DNA of 64,000 nucleotides from Pedococcus cremeus. GTDB taxonomy: Bacteria; Actinomycetota; Actinomycetes; Actinomycetales; Dermatophilaceae. The stretch lies in contig NZ_FOHB01000001.1 in NCBI RefSeq assembly GCF_900111375.1, positions 372,001 through 436,000 of the forward strand. Reading direction: 5' to 3'. The notes under the pieces are model-generated. The model worked only from the letters and a program-made list of their open reading frames with translations, did no database searches and was not told the DNA's origin. Made by a program: the position numbers and the translations under genes. Of the stretch, positions 51,763 to 61,157 are shown one piece after another; position 1 is the first letter of the stretch; every line of letters starts with the position of its first letter.

Positions 51763-53586
51763 ATGCCGCAGCGCAGGGCGCGACGAGACCGTTTCAACCG
51801 ATGGCTCTGGGCCTTCGTGGACCTGGTCCTCTGGGGCGTCGCCATCTTCGCGGCGGCGCTGCTCCGTTACGACTTCGACTTGGCCCGTCTGCCCCTCCAG
51901 GAGATCGCAGGACTCGCAGGCATGGCGGTCGCGCTGCACCTCGTCGCGGGAGCACTTGTCGGCCCCTACGCGGTCGGCCACGACCGCGGCTCCTTCGAGG
52001 AGACCCGCGACGTCGCCCGCACGGTGACCATCACCGGCCTCGTGCTCATCGGTGTGGTCTTCGAGCCGCACTTCTTCGATGTCGCCCGCAGCATCCCTTT
52101 CATCGCCACGTCCCTGGCCATGATCGGGATGTTCGCCGTGCGCTTCCTTATCCGCTCGTTCCGCGCACAGCGGGAGGGGGCCCAAGGTGAGGAGAAGAAG
52201 GTCATCGTGTTCGGCGCTGGTGAGGCCGGCAGCCGACTCACCCGCAGCCTGATCCGTGACGCCGACAGCGGCTACCACCCGGTTGCTCTGCTCGACGACA
52301 GCAAGACGAAGGCGCGGTACCGGATCGAGGGCGTCAAGGTGCGCGGCACCCGCCACGACATGGCCAAGGTCGCCGAGAAGTACGGCGCCCAGACCCTCGT
52401 GATCGCCCTGCCCTTCGCTGAGGCCGGCACGATCCGCGAGATCACCGAGCTGGCCAATGACGCCGGGCTCGACGTCATGGTGCTGCCCAAGATCAGCGAG
52501 ATCATCGGCGGCCGTCCGACCGCCAACGACCTGCGCAATGTCAATGTCGCTGACCTCCTCGGCCGTCGTCCGGTCGAGCTGGACATGGCTGCGATCGCGG
52601 ACCAGATCGCCGGCAAGAAGGTGCTGGTCACCGGCGCCGGCGGATCGATCGGCTCCGAGCTGTGCCGCCAGATCGCCCGCTTCGGCCCCGATAAGCTCTA
52701 CCTGCTCGACCGCGACGAGTCGGGTCTGCAGGCCACCCAGATGAGCCTCGACGGCCACGGCCTGCTCGACAGCGACGAGATCATCCTGGCCAACATCCGC
52801 GACGTCGAGACCATGGCCGACGTCTTCTCGACCACCAAGCCCGACATCGTCTTCCACGCGGCGGCGCTCAAGCACCTCCCCCTGCTCGAGGCCTACCCGC
52901 TGGAAGCGTGGAAGACCAACGTGCTGGGCACCCTCAACGTGCTCACTGCGGCCGCCGCCGTGGGCGTCGGTACCTTCGTCAACATCTCGACCGACAAGGC
53001 TGCCAACCCCACCTGCGTGCTGGGCTACAGCAAGCGCGTCGCCGAGCGGCTGACGGCCGACTTCGCTGCCCGATTCCCCGGTCGTTACGTGTCGGTGCGC
53101 TTCGGCAACGTGCTGGGCTCGCGCGGATCCGTCGTGCACGCCTTCACCGCCCAGATCGAGCGCGGCGGCCCCATCACGGTCACCCACCCGGACGTCGAGC
53201 GCTACTTCATGCTGATTCCCGAGGCGTGCCAGCTCGTGCTGCAGGCATCAACCATCGGCTCGGACGGCGAGGTCATGGTGCTTGAGATGGGCGAGCAGGT
53301 GAAGATCGTCGACGTCGCCCACACGCTCATCCGCATGTCAGGGCGCAAGGACATCGAGATCGTCTACACCGGTCTGCGGCCGGGCGAGAAGCTCGGGGAA
53401 GAGCTGTTCTCCCCGCACGAGGAGCGCAAGCAGACCTCACACGAACTCGTTTACAGCGTCGACGTGCCCAGCATCGAGTCCGAATGGGTGCGACAGGAGC
53501 AGCTCAAGACCCACGATTGTGCAGCCTCTTGGATGCGCAGCGAAGCCACCGCCGACCAGCCAGAGGACACGAGAGTCAGCGCGTGA
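51763..53586 (+). CDS. Membrane nucleotide-sugar 4,6-dehydratase (CapD/PglF/FlaA1-like)
   Basis: A 607-residue protein. Four N-terminal membrane helices (about 12-32, 48-70, 82-100, 108-128) precede two Rossmann parts: a shorter CoA-binding-like one with VIVFGAGEAGSRLTRSL (about 147) and a dehydratase one with VLVTGAGGSIGSELCRQIARF (about 288). Active-site motifs follow: FHAAALKHLPLLE, NISTDKAANPTCVLGYSKRVAE and VSVRFGNVLGSRGSVV. It makes a UDP-4-keto-6-deoxy-hexosamine used for diacetamido-trideoxy sugars or related ones. The start is ATG 51763 after GGGAAAGGTAAGGA. First of the operon; its stop overlaps the next start (GTGA). Confidence 0.93.
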   Translation: MPQRRARRDRFNRWLWAFVDLVLWGVAIFAAALLRYDFDLARLPLQEIAGLAGMAVALHLVAGALVGPYAVGHDRGSFEETRDVARTVTITGLVLIGVVFEPHFFDVARSIPFIATSLAMIGMFAVRFLIRSFRAQREGAQGEEKKVIVFGAGEAGSRLTRSLIRDADSGYHPVALLDDSKTKARYRIEGVKVRGTRHDMAKVAEKYGAQTLVIALPFAEAGTIREITELANDAGLDVMVLPKISEIIGGRPTANDLRNVNVADLLGRRPVELDMAAIADQIAGKKVLVTGAGGSIGSELCRQIARFGPDKLYLLDRDESGLQATQMSLDGHGLLDSDEIILANIRDVETMADVFSTTKPDIVFHAAALKHLPLLEAYPLEAWKTNVLGTLNVLTAAAAVGVGTFVNISTDKAANPTCVLGYSKRVAERLTADFAARFPGRYVSVRFGNVLGSRGSVVHAFTAQIERGGPITVTHPDVERYFMLIPEACQLVLQASTIGSDGEVMVLEMGEQVKIVDVAHTLIRMSGRKDIEIVYTGLRPGEKLGEELFSPHEERKQTSHELVYSVDVPSIESEWVRQEQLKTHDCAASWMRSEATADQPEDTRVSA

Positions 53587-54551
53587 TCCCGTTCTTCCTC
53601 AGTCTGCTCATCACTCTCGCCGCGGCCCCAGTCGTCCGCTGGCTGCTGTTGCACCGGGGCATTATTGACGTCCCCAACCATCGCTCCTCGCACACCAGCC
53701 CGACCCCTCGTGGTGGCGGGCTGGCGTGCCTGCTGGGCGTAATGGTCGCACTTGTGTCTGCTCAGGTCTTGGGTGTCCGTGTGCCTTGGCTGGCCGCAGG
53801 TGCAGCCATCGCTCTCGGCGCCATTGGTTTCGCCGACGACCGAGCTGGGCTGTCCCCCGTTGTGCGCCTAAGTGGTCAAGTGGCCGGTGGCCTGCTCATG
53901 GGTGTTGCTGCGGGCGGCGGGTGGCTCCTCGTTGCGGGTGCCGTCATCGCACCCGTCGTGGTCAACATCGTCAACTTCATGGATGGCATCAACGGCATCA
54001 CCGGCCTGAGCGTGGCGGTCTGGGGAGCCACCGCGTGGCTCGTCGGTCTGTCGGTGGGCGCGGAGCCCGTCTGGGTTCTAGGGGCGGCAACTGCCGGCGC
54101 TGCGCTTGGCTTCCTTCCATGGAACGCTCCAACCGCGAGGCTGTTCCTGGGCGACGTCGGCAGCTACCTCTTTGGTGGACTCATCGCCGCGGGGATCGTG
54201 GTGGGACTGGCAACGAAGGCATCTCCCCTGGTCTTGGCCGCCCCGTTGGGTCTCTACCTCGCAGACACAGGAACCGTCCTTGTGCGTCGCGCTGCCCGGC
54301 GTGAACCCCTCATGGAAGCCCACCGTGAACACGCCTACCAGCGTCTTACAAGTGTTTGCCGACTCCCCCACATCATGGTCTCCGTGCTGGTTGCCGGACT
54401 TGCCTCCCTTGTCACTGCCGCGTGGGCGTTTCTTGCCTTAGAGGCAGCTCTGGTCGTGACCGCTGTCGTCTGCGGGGCGTTCGTCCTCGCCCCCTCTATC
54501 GGTCGTGCACGAGCGACTGAGAAGACGCCTGCCCTGAGGACGACTCCATGA
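53583..54551 (+). CDS. Undecaprenyl-phosphate sugar-1-phosphate transferase (WecA/TagO-like)
   Basis: A 322-residue integral membrane enzyme of the polyprenyl-phosphate N-acetylhexosaminyl-1-phosphate transferase family. It has about ten hydrophobic segments and the motifs of the group: RGGGLACLLG, GFADDRAGLSPVVRLSGQ (Asp-Asp), VNIVNFMDGINGITGLS, and RLFLGDVGSYLFGG. It starts the lipid-linked glycan by moving a HexNAc-phosphate (GlcNAc, GalNAc or FucNAc-type) from UDP to undecaprenyl phosphate. GTG at 53583 overlaps the previous stop. Its stop overlaps the glycosyltransferase downstream (ATGA). Confidence 0.92.
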   Translation: MIPFFLSLLITLAAAPVVRWLLLHRGIIDVPNHRSSHTSPTPRGGGLACLLGVMVALVSAQVLGVRVPWLAAGAAIALGAIGFADDRAGLSPVVRLSGQVAGGLLMGVAAGGGWLLVAGAVIAPVVVNIVNFMDGINGITGLSVAVWGATAWLVGLSVGAEPVWVLGAATAGAALGFLPWNAPTARLFLGDVGSYLFGGLIAAGIVVGLATKASPLVLAAPLGLYLADTGTVLVRRAARREPLMEAHREHAYQRLTSVCRLPHIMVSVLVAGLASLVTAAWAFLALEAALVVTAVVCGAFVLAPSIGRARATEKTPALRTTP

Positions 54552-55789
54552 AGATCGCGATGGTGACCCAGTGGTACGACCCGGAGGGCAGCTCTGCTGC
54601 ACTACCTGGCGTCATCTCCCGCGCGCTGCGGCGGGAGGGACACGAGGTCCATGTCCTCACAGGGTTCCCCAACTACCCAACCGGGACTCTGCTGCCTGGG
54701 TACCGCGTGCGCCCCTATATGCGGGAAGACATCAAGGGCGTCACCGTCCACCGGGCGCCGCTCTTCCCCAGCCACGACTCCCGCGCCTCACGCCGAGCCC
54801 TCAACTACCTCAGCTTCGCGGCCGGCGCAGCAGCAGTCGCCGTGACACGACTTCCCAAGGTCGAAGCGGTGCTCGTGCATGGAACCCCTGCGACTGCTGC
54901 CATCCCAGCCCTTGCCCTTGAGTCGCTGCGAGGAACGCCATTTGTGTTCCATGTGCAGGACCTCTGGCCGCAGACGGTGGTCAATGCCGGTTTCTTGACG
55001 GGCGGTACATCACGGGTGGAGCGCATACTCCACCGCTATTGCGACCTGGTCTACCGACGCGCTTCAACGGTGGCCGTCATCGCTCCCGGCATGGTGGAAC
55101 AGATCGCGCAGCGTGGCGTGTCGGACGACAAGCTGGAGATTGTGCCGAACTGGGCGGACGAAGCGGCCTTCCGACCAGCGGAGAAGAACCAGAATCTTGC
55201 CGACAGTTTTGGTCTGGACCGCCCCTTCACCGTCATGTATGCCGGCATCTTCGGTAAATACCAGAACCTCGGTGTGCTGCTCGACGCGGCGCGAGAGCTG
55301 CGCGATCGACGTGACATCGGCTTCGCCCTCGTTGGCGGCGGGGTGGAGGAACGGCGCCTGCGCGATCGTGTAGCGGCGGAGCAGCTGGACAACGTGCGAT
55401 TCGTGCCCATGCAACCATTCGACCAAATGACCGACGTGCTGGCGTTGGGAGACGTCCAGCTGGTGAGCCTGCAGGACCTTCCACTTTTCCGCTCCACTCT
55501 GCCCAGCAAGCTTCAGGCCACCCTGGCCGCCGGGCGCCCCATCATCGGCGCTGTAGTGGGAGACGCCGCCGACGTCATTCGGGACTCCCGCTCCGGGATC
55601 ACAGTCACCCCGGGATCGACCATTGAGATGGTCGAGGCAATCACAACCCTCGCCGGAATGGGCAGGACAGAAAGGGAGAAACTCGGCGAACAGGGTCGCG
55701 GCTACTACCTCGACAACTTCAGCGAGAAGGTCGCCGTCGAGCGTTTGACGGGACTTCTGGAGCGCGCCGCTGAGGGGTCCCAGCGATGA
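54548..55789 (+). CDS. Family 4 glycosyltransferase (WbuB-like)
   Basis: A 413-residue GT-B enzyme. It begins MKIAMVTQWYDPEGSSAALPGVISRALRREGHEVHVLTGFPNYPTG, and contains FVFHVQDLWPQTVVNAGFL, the C-terminal nucleotide-binding block TVMYAGIFGKYQNLGVLLDAA, and PLFRSTLPSKLQATLAAGRPIIGAVVGD with the conserved Ser/Pro/K. It resembles WbuB-type L-fucosaminyl transferases, fitting the FucNAc genes downstream. ATG at 54548 overlaps the prior stop. It probably adds L-FucNAc as an early residue. Confidence 0.9.
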   Translation: MKIAMVTQWYDPEGSSAALPGVISRALRREGHEVHVLTGFPNYPTGTLLPGYRVRPYMREDIKGVTVHRAPLFPSHDSRASRRALNYLSFAAGAAAVAVTRLPKVEAVLVHGTPATAAIPALALESLRGTPFVFHVQDLWPQTVVNAGFLTGGTSRVERILHRYCDLVYRRASTVAVIAPGMVEQIAQRGVSDDKLEIVPNWADEAAFRPAEKNQNLADSFGLDRPFTVMYAGIFGKYQNLGVLLDAARELRDRRDIGFALVGGGVEERRLRDRVAAEQLDNVRFVPMQPFDQMTDVLALGDVQLVSLQDLPLFRSTLPSKLQATLAAGRPIIGAVVGDAADVIRDSRSGITVTPGSTIEMVEAITTLAGMGRTEREKLGEQGRGYYLDNFSEKVAVERLTGLLERAAEGSQR

Positions 55790-56760
55790 GTGCCGTCAAG
55801 CGCGTGGCAGTGATCGGCGCCAGTGGCTTTATAGGCGCTCATGTGATCCACGCTCTTCGCGAGGAGGGCCACATCGCCATCCCGATGAAAGGCCCGCGGC
55901 TGCCATCCATGCCGTCTCGGGAGGCGCGCTCCTTCGTGGAGACGACGCACATAGTCGCACAACTTCGTAACGAACTCGCCGAGTTCGACGCAGTCGTCAA
56001 CGCGGCAGGCAACCCTGACGCCTCCAGCCGCGACACCGATTCTCTGACCGCAGCCAACGGCGTTCTTCCTGGGGTCCTCGCGGCTGCTACTGCACAGGGG
56101 CAGCGTCCTGCCCGCCTTGTGCATGTCAGCAGCGCCGTGGTGCAGGGCAGGCTTGCAGTCCTCGACGCGTCGACAGCCACGCAACCCTTCTCGGCCTACG
56201 CAAGCTCTAAAGTCCTCGGGGAAGAGCTCGTTCGCGAGCTCGCGCCCCTCCACAGCGTGATTTATCGCCCGCCGAGTGTGCACGCAGCTGACCGCAGGGT
56301 GACACGGATGACCGGACGGATTGCTCGCTCCGCCCTCGCTACAGTGGCGCGCCCTGGTTCGACACCAAGCCCCCAGGCGTTAGCGCCGAACGTTGGTTCG
56401 GCGATCGCATTCCTGTCTACGTGTGAGCAGACGCCGCCGCAGATCGTCGCGCACCCATGGGAGGGCCTGAGTACAGCCCGCCTCATGGAGGCTCTGGGCG
56501 GGCGCCCTCCGCGCGAAGTGCCGCGGTCCCTTGCCAAGGCTGCGGTCGAACTGCTCGAGACCGCCGGTCGCGCTCTGCCCCAACTGTCTGCCAACGCGCG
56601 CAGGATCGAAATGCTGTGGTTCGGGCAATCCCAAGCGCGCAGTTGGCTTACAGACGCGGGATGGCAGCCTGCCGCCGGGCTGCTGGAGTGGGAGGCGCTC
56701 GGGCGCCAATTGAGAGACGAGCATCAGCACATCAGCACCAGAGAGGGAGTCAGCACGTGA
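55786..56760 (+). CDS. NAD-dependent epimerase/dehydratase-like SDR
   Basis: A 324-residue extended-type SDR. It has the nucleotide loop VAVIGASGFIGAHVIHALR, VNAAGNPDASS, VHVSSAVVQG and the YASSK pair (FSAYASSKVLGEELV). It is shorter on typical sugar-binding motifs than RmlB-type dehydratases, so its substrate is unclear: it may be a UDP-sugar reductase or epimerase (an UDP-4-keto-sugar reductase such as WbpV-like). It stands between the WbuB-like transferase and the FnlA-like gene, coupled to both by 4-bp overlaps, so the extra step belongs to this pathway. Confidence 0.85.
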   Translation: MSAVKRVAVIGASGFIGAHVIHALREEGHIAIPMKGPRLPSMPSREARSFVETTHIVAQLRNELAEFDAVVNAAGNPDASSRDTDSLTAANGVLPGVLAAATAQGQRPARLVHVSSAVVQGRLAVLDASTATQPFSAYASSKVLGEELVRELAPLHSVIYRPPSVHAADRRVTRMTGRIARSALATVARPGSTPSPQALAPNVGSAIAFLSTCEQTPPQIVAHPWEGLSTARLMEALGGRPPREVPRSLAKAAVELLETAGRALPQLSANARRIEMLWFGQSQARSWLTDAGWQPAAGLLEWEALGRQLRDEHQHISTREGVST

Positions 56761-57785
56761 CGTCGATTCAAGGGGCCACGATCGCCATTACCGGGGGCAC
56801 CGGGTCTTTCGGGTCCACCATGGTCCGTCACCTGCTAGCTCGTGATGTCGCGGCGATCCACATCCTGTCTCGCGACGAGGCCAAGCAGGACGAGATGCGA
56901 AAGCGCTTCTCTGACTCGCGGCTGCGCTTCTTCCTTGGGGATGTGCGAGACCGTGAGAGCGTTGCCCAGGCGTTCGTCGACACGGACTTCGTCTTCCATG
57001 CGGCCGCACTCAAGCAGGTGCCGTCGTGCGAGTTCTTCCCCGAGCAGGCCGTCAAGACCAACGTCACGGGAAGCCACAACGTCATCGAGGCGGCCGCGGC
57101 TGCCGGCGTGAGGTCAGTGGTCTGCCTGAGCACCGACAAGGCCGTGTACCCCGTGAACGCCATGGGGATGTCAAAGGCGCTGATGGAGAAGACCGTGCAG
57201 GCCTTTGCGCGGAACCACCCTCACTCGAAGACTGTGGTCTCGGTGACCCGCTACGGGAACGTCATGTACTCGCGCGGCTCGGTTATCCCGTTGTTCGTGC
57301 GTCAGAGCGAGCGGGGTGAGCCCCTCACCATCACCGAACCCAGCATGACCCGGTTCCTCATGTCGCTTCAGGAGTCCGTTGATCTGGTGGAGCACGCATT
57401 CCTCCACGCCGAGCCGGGTGACCTTTTCGTGCGCAAGGCTCCGGCTTCGACGGTCAGCGTGTTGGCTCAGGCCGTGGCGGAGTTGATGGGTGACGCGTCG
57501 CCCGACATCCGCGTTATCGGGACCCGTCATGGCGAGAAGCTGCACGAGACTCTGCTGAGCCGTGAAGAGATGGTCAAGGCGACCGACCAAGGCGACTACT
57601 TCCGTGTTCCGTTGGATGCCCGCTCGCTGGAGTACGAGCTGTACTTCGAGGAAGGCGAGCGTGAGGTGGTCGCCGTGCAGGATTACACGTCCGAGAACAC
57701 GACACGTCTAGACGTTGCAGGCACGAAGGAGATTTTGCTGCAGCTTCCGGAGATGCAGAAGCTCGTGGGGATGGCGCTGGCGTGA
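56757..57785 (+). CDS. UDP-GlcNAc 4,6-dehydratase / 5-epimerase (FnlA/CapE/WbjB-like)
   Basis: A 342-residue SDR that starts the path from UDP-GlcNAc to UDP-N-acetyl-L-fucosamine. It has IAITGGTGSFGSTMVRHLL, FHAAALKQVPSCEFFPEQAVKTNV, CLSTDKAVYPVNAMGMSKALMEK and VTRYGNVMYSRGSVIP. In AMGMSK a Met replaces the usual catalytic Tyr of SDRs (MxxxK instead of YxxxK), as is known for CapE. GTG at 56757, not the far-upstream codon of the longer frame, begins it because the Rossmann fold then starts at the N-terminus. Overlaps both neighbours by 4 bp. Confidence 0.93.
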   Translation: MTSIQGATIAITGGTGSFGSTMVRHLLARDVAAIHILSRDEAKQDEMRKRFSDSRLRFFLGDVRDRESVAQAFVDTDFVFHAAALKQVPSCEFFPEQAVKTNVTGSHNVIEAAAAAGVRSVVCLSTDKAVYPVNAMGMSKALMEKTVQAFARNHPHSKTVVSVTRYGNVMYSRGSVIPLFVRQSERGEPLTITEPSMTRFLMSLQESVDLVEHAFLHAEPGDLFVRKAPASTVSVLAQAVAELMGDASPDIRVIGTRHGEKLHETLLSREEMVKATDQGDYFRVPLDARSLEYELYFEEGEREVVAVQDYTSENTTRLDVAGTKEILLQLPEMQKLVGMALA

Positions 57786-58891
57786 GAATCGTCCTCACTG
57801 GAGCTGGCGGCTTTCTGGGTTGGCACACGAGGGTTCGTCTGGCTGCGTTAACCGACCATGAGGTCGTTTCGCTCAACCGCGACAACTGGTCGGATCTCGC
57901 CGCCGAGGTGCGGTCGGCGGACGCCATCATCCACATCGCCGGAGTAAACCGCGGCGAGCGTTCGGAGGTGGAGCGCGGCAACGTGGCCCTCAGCGAGGCG
58001 GTCGCTGACGCGATTGCCAGGGCAGGGCGCCCTGTCCCCGTCGTTTATGCAAACTCCATACAAGCCGGGAACGACACGCCGTACGGAGCCGGCAAGGCCG
58101 CCGCTGGAGCCGTTCTCGCACAGGCTGCCGCCGGCGCGGGCTCGAACTTCACCGACGTTGTGCTCCCTAATCTCTTCGGCGAACACGGCGCTCCGCGCTA
58201 CAACTCCTTCGTTGCCACCTTCGTCGATGCAGTCGCGTCCGGGGTTGTGCCCCAAATCAACGACCGTGAAGTCGAGCTGCTCCATGCTCAGGGCGCTGCA
58301 CAACACCTAATGGACGGTCTCTCCGGAAGGGGAGGCGCCGTCAGGCCTCGAGGCTCGATGGCAACGGTGCAGGGCGTGTACGACCAGCTTCGCCGCTTCC
58401 ATGATGTCTACAACGGTGGTGACATGCCGGATCTGAGCGTTGCGTTCAGCGTCGACCTGTTCAACACCTACCGCGCAGCGCTCTTTCCGGGCCACTACCC
58501 GCTTGCCCTGAATGCACACAGTGACGATCGCGGACGTCTGGTCGAGACAGTACGCTCGCACGGCGGGCAGGGCCAAACCTTCGTCTCGACAACCAAAGCC
58601 GGCGTCACACGGGGCGAGCACTATCACCTAAACAAGGTCGAGCGCTTCGTGGTGCTCCGCGGTCAGGCTCGCATCTCCTTGCGCCGCATGTTCACCGAAG
58701 AAGTTGTGAGCTTCGACGTGAGTGGAGAGTCCCCCTCTGTTGTCGACATGCCCACCATGTGGGTCCACAACATCACCAATACCGGTAACACCGAGCTAAC
58801 GACGCTCTTCTGGACACATTCTCTGTTCGACCCCGAGAACCCCGACACCTATTGGGAGCCGGTCTCCCTCGCTGAAAAGGTTGCTCCGTGA
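57782..58891 (+). CDS. UDP-sugar 4-reductase with cupin epimerase domain (FnlB/CapF/WbjC-like)
   Basis: A 369-residue bifunctional protein for the second step of UDP-L-FucNAc. The N-terminal reductase (about 1-250) has IVLTGAGGFLGWHTRVRL, IHIAGVNRGE and the pair in TPYGAGKAAAG. The C-terminal cupin (about 255-365) has TFVSTTKAGVTRGEHYHLNKVERFVVLRGQARI, with histidines that bind zinc in CapF, and ends WVHNITNTGNTELTTLFWTHSLFDP. ATG at 57782 overlaps the FnlA-like stop. Confidence 0.93.
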   Translation: MRIVLTGAGGFLGWHTRVRLAALTDHEVVSLNRDNWSDLAAEVRSADAIIHIAGVNRGERSEVERGNVALSEAVADAIARAGRPVPVVYANSIQAGNDTPYGAGKAAAGAVLAQAAAGAGSNFTDVVLPNLFGEHGAPRYNSFVATFVDAVASGVVPQINDREVELLHAQGAAQHLMDGLSGRGGAVRPRGSMATVQGVYDQLRRFHDVYNGGDMPDLSVAFSVDLFNTYRAALFPGHYPLALNAHSDDRGRLVETVRSHGGQGQTFVSTTKAGVTRGEHYHLNKVERFVVLRGQARISLRRMFTEEVVSFDVSGESPSVVDMPTMWVHNITNTGNTELTTLFWTHSLFDPENPDTYWEPVSLAEKVAP

Positions 58892-60015
58892 CCAAAGTAA
58901 TGACCATTGTCGGCACACGTCCCGAGATCATCCGCCTGTCCCGGGTGATGGCACGCCTCGACGCAACCGTCGACCATGTCCTGGTCCACACCGGGCAGAA
59001 CTACGACTACGAACTAAACGGCATCTTCTTCGACGAACTGGGCATCAGAAAGCCGGACCACTTCCTAGACGTGGACACGTCCAGCCTTGGGCGTGTGCTC
59101 GGCGAGACCCTCATCAAGACAGAGGAAGTGCTGCGCCAAGAAGTCCCCGACGCGGTTTTGGTGCTCGGCGACACCAACAGTTGCGTGGCGGCCATCATGG
59201 CGAAGCGGATGCGAATCCCCGTCTACCACATGGAGGCTGGCAACCGTTGCTTTGACGAGAACGTCCCAGAGGAGACCAACCGTCGGCTAGTCGACCACGT
59301 TGCTGACTTCAACCTCGTCTACACGGAACACGCCCGACGCAATCTCCTAGCCGAAGGCCTCCACCCCCGGCGGATCCTGCTTACGGGGTCGCCGATGAAA
59401 GAGGTGCTGATGCACCACCTGGACCAATTCGCAACCAGCTCCATCCTCGAGACACTAGGCCTATCACCGCAGCAGTACCTGCTCGTGTCTGCCCACCGCG
59501 AGGAGAATGTCGACGACCCCGACCGTCTGAATCAACTTCTGGATTGTCTCGTCGCCGCTCACGAACGTTTCGAGCTCCCGGTCCTGGTGTCGACGCATCC
59601 CCGCACACGCAAGCGGATTGAGTCTCTCGGCCGCGAGATCCCTGATGGAATCACATTTCACAAACCGCTTGGGTTTATCGACTACGTCCGGCTTCAACAA
59701 GACGCATACTGTGTCCTTTCCGACAGCGGCACCATTAGTGAGGAGTCGTCAATTCTTGGCTTCACCGCTATTACGCTACGCGACTCGATTGAACGCCCCG
59801 AGGCCCTGGACACAGGGTCAATCGTCATGACCGGTCTAGATGTTGAAAACGTGCTCGAGGCGATACAGGTTATGGAAGCCGGAGCGCATGCCAACCGGCA
59901 CGTCCCGACCGATTATGCCATCGACAACTGCTCTCTGCGCGTCGTCAATTTTATCCTCTCGACCTATCGTCGACATGCACAGTGGAATGGGCTTCGCAGG
60001 AGGCCTTCGGCGTGA
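58888..60015 (+). CDS. UDP-N-acetylglucosamine 2-epimerase family (FnlC/CapG/WbjD-like)
   Basis: A 375-residue non-hydrolysing 2-epimerase that completes UDP-L-FucNAc by C2 inversion. It has MTIVGTRPEIIRLSRVM, HTGQNYDYELNGIFFDELGI, VLGDTNSCVAAIMAKRMRIPVYHMEAGNRCFDENVPEETNRR, SAHREENVD and the late SDSGTISEESSILG block of the family. GTG at 58888 overlaps the previous stop. With the two preceding genes it makes a complete FnlA-FnlB-FnlC set. GC content here is already lower than in the left part of the window. Confidence 0.93.
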   Translation: MTKVMTIVGTRPEIIRLSRVMARLDATVDHVLVHTGQNYDYELNGIFFDELGIRKPDHFLDVDTSSLGRVLGETLIKTEEVLRQEVPDAVLVLGDTNSCVAAIMAKRMRIPVYHMEAGNRCFDENVPEETNRRLVDHVADFNLVYTEHARRNLLAEGLHPRRILLTGSPMKEVLMHHLDQFATSSILETLGLSPQQYLLVSAHREENVDDPDRLNQLLDCLVAAHERFELPVLVSTHPRTRKRIESLGREIPDGITFHKPLGFIDYVRLQQDAYCVLSDSGTISEESSILGFTAITLRDSIERPEALDTGSIVMTGLDVENVLEAIQVMEAGAHANRHVPTDYAIDNCSLRVVNFILSTYRRHAQWNGLRRRPSA

Positions 60016-61157
60016 CCAGGGTGCTTATCGACGCAAGCAATCTGAAAGTTGGCGGTGGTGTGCAGGTGGCCGCCTCCTTCATCGAGGAACTGATCCAGCT
60101 CATGAAGGACCCCGAATACTTGCGTGAGTGGCCATGGCTAGACAGCGTAATGATCGACGCGTCCTCCTCTGTGGTTAATCAACTGCCCATGTCTGCGCGA
60201 GCGCACGTCACGCTCAAGAACAGAACTTGGCGAAGCGCATTTGACCGTCGAAGGAACCGCCTATTGAGCGCTCGATTCACGGTCTTTGGCCCCTTCTACG
60301 GAAAGGCGAATGCCCGGATTCACATAATGGGCTGTGCGGACGTGACGCTTCTTTCACCGCATCCATCTGGAGTGCCCCCGCTTCCTCTGCCAACGAGGAT
60401 AAAGCGTCACATACGAAAGCCAATTGCAGCCCATTCATTCAAATCTGCGGACGTCCTAGTCACTGAGACAGACGCAATTCGCAAGCACCTCGTTGATCAC
60501 TTGGCAATTTCACCACGCTCAATTGAAGTCGTCCCGAACGCCATACATGAGATCTTTCGTCACCCTGAGCGCTGGTTGCCACTTCCGTTACCGAAAACGG
60601 ATCCCGGCACAGTACGCCTGGCATACGTTGCGAGGGCGTACCCGCACAAGAACATTGACTTCCTGGGTAGCCTAGGGGCGGCCGTACTGCAAATGTACGG
60701 CACTCGCCTGCAGTTTCTTCTCACCCTTCACGACAGCGAGTGGAGTGGCCTGAGTTCACTGACGAAGACATACGCATGCAATGTCGGCGAGCTGAGTATC
60801 GGGCAGGTGCCTACTCTCCTCTCCCAGTGCGATGGAGTGATCTTTCCGAGTCTCCTGGAAGCTTTCTCAGCGACACCTCTCGAAGGAATGGCCTTGGGAA
60901 AGGCCGTTTATGCCAGCAACCGTGACTTTGTCAGAACCGTCTGCGCCGACTACCCAATATATTTTGACCCGCTAGACCCGACATCAGCAGCACACACTGT
61001 TGCCAGTCACATTGCCTCCTGTCGACATCAGGCCCTGGATCACGATGCGGCGAAACGACCGACTGCTCATACTTGGACTGCCCGCGACCGAGCGCTGGCT
61101 TACATTCGAATCATCGATTCGTCAATGAAGAATTGTCCACCCGCTCATGATTCCTGA
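60012..61157 (+). CDS. Glycosyltransferase, family 4-like
   Basis: A 381-residue protein of GT-B type. It begins VTRVLIDASNLKVGGGVQVAASFIEEL and has the C-terminal donor block RLAYVARAYPHKNIDFLGSLGAAV and, near the end, VIFPSLLEAFSATPLEGMALGKAVYASNRDFVRTVCADYPIYFDPLDP with the ExxxxxPxE-type site. This is a typical group 1/4 transferase that adds one sugar to the repeat unit. GTG at 60012 overlaps the previous stop. GC is clearly lower than that of the housekeeping genes; the codon choice is less biased. Confidence 0.85.
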   Translation: MTRVLIDASNLKVGGGVQVAASFIEELIQLMKDPEYLREWPWLDSVMIDASSSVVNQLPMSARAHVTLKNRTWRSAFDRRRNRLLSARFTVFGPFYGKANARIHIMGCADVTLLSPHPSGVPPLPLPTRIKRHIRKPIAAHSFKSADVLVTETDAIRKHLVDHLAISPRSIEVVPNAIHEIFRHPERWLPLPLPKTDPGTVRLAYVARAYPHKNIDFLGSLGAAVLQMYGTRLQFLLTLHDSEWSGLSSLTKTYACNVGELSIGQVPTLLSQCDGVIFPSLLEAFSATPLEGMALGKAVYASNRDFVRTVCADYPIYFDPLDPTSAAHTVASHIASCRHQALDHDAAKRPTAHTWTARDRALAYIRIIDSSMKNCPPAHDS

